From assembly GCA_051889215.1 (NCBI GenBank), contig JBJFDC010000014.1, forward strand, positions 1 through 18,566: a stretch of 18,566 nucleotides of DNA. Direction: 5' to 3'. The stretch is from UMGS1470 sp051889215. GTDB taxonomy: Bacteria > Bacillota > Clostridia > Christensenellales > UBA1242. The notes below the pieces were generated by a model. The model searched no databases, had not been told where the DNA came from, and saw only the letters and a list, made by a program, of their open reading frames with translations. Positions 12,637 through 18,566 of the stretch are shown piece after piece (position 1 is the stretch's first letter; each line of letters starts with the position of its first letter). A program made the position numbers and the translations under genes.

Positions 12637-14400
12637 TTACAACTCCTCCTTTGATAATTGTGACAATGCAATCTCTTTATAAATTTCGCATTTGTCCAAT
12701 AATTCTATATGCGTTCCCTCGCCAACAATTTTGCCCTCATCCAAAACAATGATTTTGTCTGCATCTTTTATTGTTCCGATTCTTTGCGCAACAATAATGA
12801 TGGTCTTGTCGTTCAAATTGTTTTTTATTGATTTTCTTATAAGCATATCAGTTTTGTAATCAAGAGCAGAAAAAGTGTCATCAAATATCACTATTTCAGC
12901 ATCTTTATACAGCGCCCTCGCGATTGAAAGTCTTTGTTTTTGTCCACCAGAAAAGTTTGTTCCCCCTTGGGCAACTTCGCTATCAATCCCCTTGTCCAAA
13001 TCATAAACAAAATTAGATTGCGAAATGTCAATTGCTTTTTCAATTCGGTCATTGTCAACGACTTTGTTGCCATATGTGATATTTTCTTTCACCGAACCCT
13101 TGAACAACACAGCTTTTTGCGAGGCGATGGAAATTTTTTCTCTCAATTCCTGTTCATTGCATTCTTTGACATTTTTGCCATCAACCAAAACTTCTCCACT
13201 GCTCACATCATAAAATCTTGGTATCAAATTGATGAGTGTTGTTTTGGCACTTCCAGTCGCACCGATTATAGCAAGAGTCTGCCCTTTTTCCACTTTGAAT
13301 GAAATATTTTTTAGGGACATCTCATCTTCACGACTATCAGGGTAGGCAAACGAAACATTTTTGAATTCAACCTCGCCAGTTTTGTCACAATCAAACTTTC
13401 CATCACCACTTTTAATTGACGAGTCCGACCTCAAAACTTCTGCTATTCTGTTTCCAGAAACCATTGTTCTTGGAAGAATAATGAATATGACAATCAACAT
13501 CATAAAAGCCATGATAACTTGCAGTGCATATTGAGTGAATGCCGCCATGTTTCCTACGACAGCAATTCTCGATTCTATTGATGCCATGTCAGAAAGCGAG
13601 ATATCGTTGATTAACAAGGCACCAATCCAATAAATTGCAAGAGTCAGTCCATTCATGACCAAGGTCATCACTGGCGACATAAATCCCATTGCGCGCGAAG
13701 TATAAAGATTATTTTTTGTTATATCATCATTAATCTTATTAAACTTTTTTTCTTGATAATCCTCTGCATTAAACGCTCTAACCACCCTAACGCCAGAAAC
13801 ATTTTCTCTAACAACATTATTTAGGTCGTCAGTGAGTTTTTGAATTTTTTTAAACCTTGGGAAACAAACACCAATCAATATGCAAACACAAACAACGACA
13901 ATCGCCACACTAATCAAAACTGCTGTTGTCCATTTTATATTCGTCGTGGAAATTTTACAAATCGCCCAAACAGCCATAATCGGTGCTTTAAAAAGCAATT
14001 GAACACCCATTGCCATAAAATTTTGAACTTGCACTACATCATTTGTCGTTCTTGTAATCAAACTTGGAATTGAAAATTTTTTCATTTCGGCATCGGAAAA
14101 ATCTGTTATTTTATTGAACAATTTTTCTCTAAGAGTCCTTGAAAATGAACTCGCCACATTTGATATTAATATGGAACAAATTATGGCGGCGACCAAACTT
14201 GCACCTGCGCAGGCAAGCATCAAACCACCATTTTTCCAAACCTCACTCATAACAGCATTTTCGCTTTGAACGAGCGTGGTCAATTTCGCTGTGTATTCTG
14301 GCATTTTTAATTCCAACCACACTTGAACAACAATGAGTCCAACACTGATTGCAATCAAAAATATGTCCTTTACTTTCAAATTTTTTAACAAACTAAACAT
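12637..14400 (-). CDS. ABC exporter half-transporter with degenerate NBD
   Basis: The 587-aa product is the first gene of the exporter operon. Six transmembrane helices lie within about residues 10-310, followed by an ATPase domain. Several catalytic positions differ from consensus. Walker A is GATGSAKTT (A385 replaces the last Gly before Lys), Walker B ends FDD (D508 replaces the catalytic Glu), and the switch residue is Q539 in place of His. The signature FSGGQ (483-487) is intact. This pattern is typical of the degenerate member of heterodimeric exporters such as TM287/288 and LmrCD. Its intact signature should complete the active site of the partner. The partner's LSEGQ pairs with this subunit's altered site. 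An AAGGAG site lies four bases before the ATG. No clear promoter was found in the 120 bases upstream. Confidence 0.94.
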   Translation of the reverse strand: MFSLLKNLKVKDIFLIAISVGLIVVQVWLELKMPEYTAKLTTLVQSENAVMSEVWKNGGLMLACAGASLVAAIICSILISNVASSFSRTLREKLFNKITDFSDAEMKKFSIPSLITRTTNDVVQVQNFMAMGVQLLFKAPIMAVWAICKISTTNIKWTTAVLISVAIVVVCVCILIGVCFPRFKKIQKLTDDLNNVVRENVSGVRVVRAFNAEDYQEKKFNKINDDITKNNLYTSRAMGFMSPVMTLVMNGLTLAIYWIGALLINDISLSDMASIESRIAVVGNMAAFTQYALQVIMAFMMLIVIFIILPRTMVSGNRIAEVLRSDSSIKSGDGKFDCDKTGEVEFKNVSFAYPDSREDEMSLKNISFKVEKGQTLAIIGATGSAKTTLINLIPRFYDVSSGEVLVDGKNVKECNEQELREKISIASQKAVLFKGSVKENITYGNKVVDNDRIEKAIDISQSNFVYDLDKGIDSEVAQGGTNFSGGQKQRLSIARALYKDAEIVIFDDTFSALDYKTDMLIRKSIKNNLNDKTIIIVAQRIGTIKDADKIIVLDEGKIVGEGTHIELLDKCEIYKEIALSQLSKEEL

Positions 14401-14520
14401 TTTTTCTCCTTATTCAAGCCAACCGCCACATTTGAAAAATAAGCATCTTTTTTCTTTTATTCCAAAAATAAAAAATTTGCGAATTTGCTTCATTGATGTT
14501 ATTCAATAATTTTCAACCAA

Positions 14521-14541
14521 AAAACACCTTCAAGGTGTTTT
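14521..14541 (-). terminator. proS terminator
   Basis: AAAACACC (14521-14528), TTCAA and GGTGTTTT (14534-14541) form an 8-bp stem just past the proS stop. On the minus strand it is followed by a run of U from the A-tract at 14519-14524. The bases 14401-14520 beyond it hold nothing else I can identify. Confidence 0.8.
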
Positions 14542-14544
14542 TGT

Positions 14545-15978
14545 TTAGTATTGAATTCCCCAAAGAACGAGGTGTTTTGCCGGTCTTCCGCAAACGACGC
14601 ACTTGTCGTCAATGTGTTTGTGACCCTCCAAAATACAACGGGATTTTGTTCCGCGAATTTCTTTCATTTTGAGTTCGCAATCCTCATCGCCACACCACAT
14701 TGCTTTTATGAATCCAGGGTGAGAATTCATGATTTGTTCAACTTCTTTTATGTTGTGCGCCTCAAATGTTTGGGCATCACGACGCGCTTTTGCACGCTCA
14801 AACATATCGTTTTGAATTGTGTCGAGAAGTTTGACTATTTGGTCAGCAATATCAGCATTTTTGTCAATATTTATTTTTTCGCTTGTATCGCGACGGGCAA
14901 GAGTTATGAATCCCTTTTCCAAATCGCGTTTTCCAATCTCGACTCGAACTGGAATGCCGTTCACTTCATGCTCGGCGAACTTAAATCCTGGAGACCTGTC
15001 AGTGTTGTCGACAAACACGGATACATCTTTTTTGAGCAAATCAGAATATATTTTGTCGCAAAGCACTTTGATTTCTTCAGTTTCGCCGATTGGAACAATA
15101 ACCACTTGGCGAGGGGCAATCTTTGGTGGAAGAACAAGACCCTGATCGTCGCTATGCACCATAATTAACCCACCAATCATTCTTGTTGAAACGCCCCAAG
15201 ATGTCTGATAAGCATATTCCCACTCATTTTTTCTGTTGAGGAATTTAATGTCATATGCTTTTGAGAATTTTTGTCCAAAATAGTGACTTGTTCCGCTTTG
15301 AAGTGCAACACCATTCCACATGAGTGCCTCAATCGTCAAAGTGTATTCAGCCCCCGCAAATTTTTCTTTTTCTGTTTTACGTCCGCAAACAACAGGAATT
15401 GCAAGATACTCCTCAAAAAATGTCTTGTAAATATCAAGCATACGTCTCGTCTCTTCTTCGGCTTCGGCCTGCGTTTCATGAACAGTGTGCCCTTCTTGCC
15501 ACAAAAATTCCCTTGTGCGAAGGAAAGGTCTTGTCTCTTTTTCCCAACGAACAACATTGACCCATTGATTAAAAAGCTTTGGCAAATCGCGATACGATTT
15601 GACTTTGAGCGCATAATAATCAGAAAACAATGTTTCGCTTGTTGGACGGACAATGAGTCTTTCTTCAAGTTTGTTTGAACCGCCTTCTGTCACCCATGCA
15701 CCTTCTGGTGCAAACCCTTCAATTAATTCGCCTTCTTTTTTCATGAGACTTTCAGGAATAAACATTGGCATGCAAACATTTTGATGCCCAGTTTGTTTGA
15801 ACATCTTGTCCAAAGTTTTTTGTATTTGTTCCCAGATTGCATATCCGTTTGGCTCCAAAATCACACAGCCCTTAACACTTGAATATTCTGCAAGTTTTGC
15901 AGCTTTCACAACATCTGTATACCATTTTGCAAAATCAACATCTCTTGATGTGATTGCTTTGTTCTTAAAATCAGCCAT
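14545..15978 (-). CDS. proS: Prolyl-tRNA synthetase, archaeal/eukaryotic type
   Basis: The 477-aa product charges tRNA-Pro. It is the short type: the class II catalytic core is followed by an anticodon-binding domain and a C-terminal zinc-binding domain, without the editing insertion of the long bacterial form. Visible landmarks are the TSRDVDFAKWY start, motif 2 PFLRTREFLWQEGHT (residues 151-165), LQSGTSHYFGQ (226-236) and motif 3 with R266 in GVSTRMIGGL. The zinc domain shows C429, C434, C460 and C463, and the protein ends in tyrosine, as is usual for this type. An AGAGGG ribosome binding site lies seven bases before the ATG. Its promoter diverges from that of rlmD. Confidence 0.97.
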   Translation of the reverse strand: MADFKNKAITSRDVDFAKWYTDVVKAAKLAEYSSVKGCVILEPNGYAIWEQIQKTLDKMFKQTGHQNVCMPMFIPESLMKKEGELIEGFAPEGAWVTEGGSNKLEERLIVRPTSETLFSDYYALKVKSYRDLPKLFNQWVNVVRWEKETRPFLRTREFLWQEGHTVHETQAEAEEETRRMLDIYKTFFEEYLAIPVVCGRKTEKEKFAGAEYTLTIEALMWNGVALQSGTSHYFGQKFSKAYDIKFLNRKNEWEYAYQTSWGVSTRMIGGLIMVHSDDQGLVLPPKIAPRQVVIVPIGETEEIKVLCDKIYSDLLKKDVSVFVDNTDRSPGFKFAEHEVNGIPVRVEIGKRDLEKGFITLARRDTSEKINIDKNADIADQIVKLLDTIQNDMFERAKARRDAQTFEAHNIKEVEQIMNSHPGFIKAMWCGDEDCELKMKEIRGTKSRCILEGHKHIDDKCVVCGRPAKHLVLWGIQY

Positions 15979-16005
15979 AATAGTTCCCTCTTATATAATG
16001 TATAT

Positions 16006-16034
16006 AATATAACAAAATAAACTTTAATTTGCAA
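16006..16034 (-). promoter_or_regulatory. proS promoter
   Basis: On the minus strand, TTGCAA (16034-16029), a 17-nt spacer and TATATT (16011-16006) with an extended TG one base before the -10 form a good promoter. The leader of about 20 bases carries an AGAGGG ribosome binding site. Confidence 0.7.
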
Positions 16035-16042
16035 GAAAATAT

Positions 16043-16071
16043 TTGAGATATAAGTTTATATTTGTTAAAAT
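16043..16071 (+). promoter_or_regulatory. rlmD promoter, predicted leaderless
   Basis: TTGAGA (16043-16048), a 17-nt spacer and TAAAAT (16066-16071), with the extended TG at 16063-16064, are followed by only seven bases before the ATG at 16079. No ribosome binding site is present, so transcription is expected to begin at or next to the start codon. Confidence 0.65.
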
Positions 16072-16078
16072 ATAGCAT

Positions 16079-17362
16079 ATGATTTCAACAGACAAATTCA
16101 CAGCAGAGATAACTGACAATGGAGCAAATGGATGCGGGATTGCAAAACAAGATGGAGTGGTGTGCTTTGTTCCTTTTTCCATCGCAGGCGAAAAAGTTTT
16201 GATTCACACAAAAAAGTTTGGAAAAAACTTTTGCGAATGTGCGCTTGACGATGTCATTTCTCCGTCAGAACACCGAGTTGAACCAAAATGCAAATACTTT
16301 GGAAAGTGTGGCGGTTGCCAACTTCAACACATGGACTCGCCCACTCAACTGACATACAAAACAAAGCAAATCAAAACAATTTTGCAAAGAGCACTCAAAA
16401 AAAACACTGATGTCAAACTTTGCCAAAGCCAAAATTGTTATCACTATCGCAACAAACTTAATTTTGCAATATTTCACAACACATTGTGTTTTGCTGACAC
16501 AGATGGAAACTTTTTCCCAGTGCAAAACTGTCCACTTTTTGTTCGAGACATAAGTGACATAATTGATGTTATCAATGACTATCTTGCATCAACAAAGAAT
16601 GAATTTCGTGCATTTCACATCAGACTTTTGGACGGAGTTTATCAATTTACTTTTGTGTCAAATTCGTATGAATTTCCTCATTCACAACAATTAATTTCAA
16701 AGTTTTTGCAAAAAAACATAAATTTTTCATTAAATTTATGCAAAAACACGCAAAAAAATAGTTCAAACATAACCGAAGATGTCATTTGCCTTTATGGCGA
16801 AGCAAATCAAGTTTATGATGTTTTGGGGATAAAAAGCAAAGTGGCACCCGCTTCGTTTTTGCAAGTCAACAAAGATGTGCAAAACAAAATTTATCAAGAC
16901 ATAAACACACTCATTGCACCAAATGCAAACGTGATTAATGCCTATGGCGGAACAGGAATACTTGCCGCAATGATGGCAAAAAAAGCACAAATCGTCTATA
17001 GTGTTGAACTCAATCGCTTGGCAAGCAAGAATTGTCGTGACATGATAAACAAAAACAACATAAAAAACATCATTGCAGTTTGTGGCGATTGTCAAAACGA
17101 AATTCCAAAAATCCTGCAAAAAAACAAAATAACTCACATCGTTTTTGACCCACCAAGAAATGGAATTAACAAAAACATTCTGGAACTTGTCACAAAGCTG
17201 GAAATTGAAAATATAATATATCTTTCTTGCAATCCTTCCTCTCTTGCTCGCGACCTTGAAACACTGTCAGACAAATATGAAATCATTCTCATTCAACCAT
17301 ATGACATGTTCCCCCAAACCCACCACGTTGAAACTTTGGTTTCCTTGAAGTTCAAAGCATAG
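16079..17362 (+). CDS. rlmD: 23S rRNA (uracil-C5)-methyltransferase, RlmD/TrmA family
   Basis: The 427-aa product belongs to the RumA/RlmD group (COG2265) of SAM-dependent enzymes that methylate C5 of uridine in 23S rRNA. An N-terminal TRAM-like domain (about 1-58) precedes an iron-sulfur cluster motif with C71, C77 and C80 in CKYFGKCGGCQLQH, and probably C151. The methyltransferase domain has NAYGGTGILAA (288-298, the SAM loop; Asn where relatives usually have Asp), FDPPRNGI (356-363) and the catalytic cysteine C384 in YLSCNPSSLARDL, then the late HHVETLVSL block with E418. Whether it modifies U747, U1939 or both cannot be decided from sequence; single RlmCD enzymes in Gram-positive bacteria do both. 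It starts at 16079 without a ribosome binding site. Confidence 0.92.
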   Translation: MISTDKFTAEITDNGANGCGIAKQDGVVCFVPFSIAGEKVLIHTKKFGKNFCECALDDVISPSEHRVEPKCKYFGKCGGCQLQHMDSPTQLTYKTKQIKTILQRALKKNTDVKLCQSQNCYHYRNKLNFAIFHNTLCFADTDGNFFPVQNCPLFVRDISDIIDVINDYLASTKNEFRAFHIRLLDGVYQFTFVSNSYEFPHSQQLISKFLQKNINFSLNLCKNTQKNSSNITEDVICLYGEANQVYDVLGIKSKVAPASFLQVNKDVQNKIYQDINTLIAPNANVINAYGGTGILAAMMAKKAQIVYSVELNRLASKNCRDMINKNNIKNIIAVCGDCQNEIPKILQKNKITHIVFDPPRNGINKNILELVTKLEIENIIYLSCNPSSLARDLETLSDKYEIILIQPYDMFPQTHHVETLVSLKFKA

Positions 17363-17412
17363 AAGCAAGTCACTGCTTGGCAATTCAAATCTTAATCAAC
17401 TTCTTGCAAAAA

Positions 17413-17437
17413 AGAATGCTCTCGTAGCATTTTTTTA
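17413..17437 (+). terminator. Rho-independent terminator after rlmD
   Basis: AATGCT (17415-17420), loop CTCGT and AGCATT (17426-17431) form a perfect 6-bp stem followed by a T-run to 17437. An upstream A-run allows a longer pairing. A weaker hairpin AAGCA/TGCTT (17363-17378) sits directly at the rlmD stop codon. Confidence 0.8.
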
Positions 17438-17527
17438 TTATGCTCAACAGCGTCTAAACTGAAAAGTTAATTTTTTTCTGTAATTTTTTAATCTTTCTTG
17501 AAAACTCTTCAACGACTTGTTTATGTA

Positions 17528-17594
17528 TTGATATAATTCACGGGAGCGAAGCAACACCGACTTGTATCAAGACAAGCACACGCCGTAATATCAA
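17528..17594 (+). promoter_or_regulatory. Integrase promoter and nested palindromic leader
   Basis: An extended -10 TG-A-TATAAT (17529-17537) with only a weak -35 lies 90 bases before the integrase ATG. It sits within a nested inverted repeat: TTGATAT (17528-17534) with ATATCAA (17588-17594), ACGG (17540-17543) with CCGT (17583-17586), and CTTGT (17561-17565) with ACAAG (17572-17576). The leader could be a regulator-binding or attachment-type site or a structured RNA; which one is not decided by the sequence. The rest of 17438-17627 shows no gene. Confidence 0.45.
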
Positions 17595-17627
17595 GCCTCA
17601 ATTTTTTTATAAAAAGGAGATTAAATT

Positions 17628-18560
17628 ATGTTGTATAAAAATTGGCTTTATGAATGGCTAGAAAACTATGTTAAGCCATCTAGTAAAATTAGAACTTATG
17701 AAAGATATAAGCAAATTGTTGATATGCATATTGCAAGCACAATTGGAGATTATGAATTAAATGATATAACTCCTTCGCTTCTTCAAAATCTAGTTGCTGA
17801 ACTATTAAATAATGGGAATAAACGCACCTTTACAGGTCTTTCTGCAAACTCTGTTTATTCTGTTATATCTGTTTTGCAAAATTCGTTAAAAACAGCAAAT
17901 ATGCTTTGCTATACCAAAACTTATGTAGCAGACAAAATTATTCGTCCTAAAACAACAGAAAAGCAAGTTGAATGTTTTTCTCTATCTGAACAAAAAAAGA
18001 TTGAAGCATATTGTATGCAGAGCAAAAAGAAAAAACTATATGGCATAGTTATATGTCTTTACACTGGTCTGCGTATAGGAGAATTGCTTGCACTAAAATT
18101 CTCGGACATTGATTTTAACAAATTAATCATGTATATATCTAAAACTTGCCATGATAGTCCAAATGGCAGAATTATTGAAACACCAAAGACAAATTCTTCA
18201 AATAGAATAATACCTTTGCCAAAGCAAATTTTAGGTCTTATTAAGGAACTTAAAAGAGATTCACACTCTGAATATTTGATTGCAGATTTAGAAAAACCTG
18301 TTGCAGTTCGGTCTTATCAACGCACATTTGAATTACTACTCAAAAGATTAAATATTCAACACAAGGGCTTTCACTCACTCCGTCATACCTTTGCCACTCG
18401 TGCTTTGGAATGTGGAATGGATGTAAAGACACTCTCTGAATTACTAGGTCATAAGAACACAAGCATCACTCTAAATCGCTATGTTCACTCTATGTTAGAA
18501 CACAAAACTGACATGATGAATAAGCTCGCTAAAAATCTAACAAAAATGTCCACTGATTGA
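17628..18560 (+). CDS. Tyrosine recombinase / phage-type integrase
   Basis: The 310-aa product is a complete tyrosine recombinase that would cut and rejoin DNA at specific attachment sites. The N-terminal SAM-like core-binding domain (about 1-105) starts with YKNWLYEWL. The catalytic domain has all expected residues: R149 in TGLRIGE, K187 in TPKTNSS, H249 and R252 in HSLRHT, H275 in LLGHKN and the nucleophile Y285 in LNRYVHS. It lacks an Arm-binding AP2-like N-terminal domain seen in longer integrases of conjugative elements. AAGGAGA precedes the ATG by eight bases. Leucine codons TTA and CTA look more frequent than in the neighbouring housekeeping genes, consistent with transfer. It may mark the edge of an integrated element that continues past the window; a Xer-like or shufflon-type role is possible. 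Confidence 0.93.
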   Translation: MLYKNWLYEWLENYVKPSSKIRTYERYKQIVDMHIASTIGDYELNDITPSLLQNLVAELLNNGNKRTFTGLSANSVYSVISVLQNSLKTANMLCYTKTYVADKIIRPKTTEKQVECFSLSEQKKIEAYCMQSKKKKLYGIVICLYTGLRIGELLALKFSDIDFNKLIMYISKTCHDSPNGRIIETPKTNSSNRIIPLPKQILGLIKELKRDSHSEYLIADLEKPVAVRSYQRTFELLLKRLNIQHKGFHSLRHTFATRALECGMDVKTLSELLGHKNTSITLNRYVHSMLEHKTDMMNKLAKNLTKMSTD

Positions 18561-18566
18561 TTTAAT

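Noticed and set aside
12636..12671. Longer start (12671) of the second ABC subunit
   Set aside because: A strong GGAGGAG site sits seven bases before the ATG at 12635, and the added residues would overlap the preceding gene.
14551..15678. Open reading frames opposite proS
   Set aside because: They are antisense shadows of the complete proS gene, with no ribosome binding site or recognisable motif.

Overview
The window looks like a draft or metagenome-derived chromosome segment from a low-GC bacterium, most likely a Bacillota/Clostridia-like lineage. This rests on AT-rich genes, consensus sigma-70/sigma-A promoters, Shine-Dalgarno sites of the GGAGG type, tRNA genes that encode their own CCA, an archaeal/eukaryotic-type prolyl-tRNA synthetase, and a heterodimeric ABC exporter. 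TAA, TAG and TGA all end genes, so the standard bacterial code applies. A 100-base run of N shows that this is a scaffold. The genus cannot be told from the sequence.

Layout. Bases 1-186 hold the start of an ABC ATPase gene (minus strand). Bases 285-1385 encode an unrecognised helical protein with an internal repeat. It converges on a COG2081/HI0933-type flavoprotein (1393-2553, minus) through a shared bidirectional terminator. Pyruvate kinase (2653-4062) and a small three-helix membrane protein form a plus-strand unit. Next is a Gly-rich, two-helix, zinc-ribbon membrane protein (4497-5333). A minus-strand block reads response regulator, histidine kinase (a two-component pair), alanine racemase and RsmD (9026 down to 5317).

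Bases 9130-10441 are the most unusual part. A consensus promoter drives tRNA-Gly(TCC), Lys(CTT), Arg(TCT), His(GTG), Gln(CTG) and Gln(TTG). The cluster is broken up by three inserts of about 94-132 nt. Each insert is flanked by direct repeats of 37-67 nt that copy part of a tRNA gene, and each is dense in short hairpins of similar geometry but unrelated sequence. The scaffold gap lies inside the third of these repeats.

Bases 10545-14400 (minus) encode both halves of a heterodimeric ABC exporter; one half carries an insertion of roughly 97 residues inside its nucleotide-binding domain. ProRS (minus) and an RlmD-type rRNA methyltransferase (plus) diverge from a shared promoter region near 16000. 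The window ends with a complete tyrosine recombinase preceded by a palindromic leader, which suggests the edge of a mobile element.

A second theme is start-site architecture. Several housekeeping genes (the flavoprotein, rsmD, rlmD, probably the 285 gene and perhaps alr) lack a Shine-Dalgarno site and have a promoter whose -10 box ends only 6-8 nt before the ATG. This predicts leaderless mRNAs. Their neighbours have ordinary short leaders with good ribosome binding sites.
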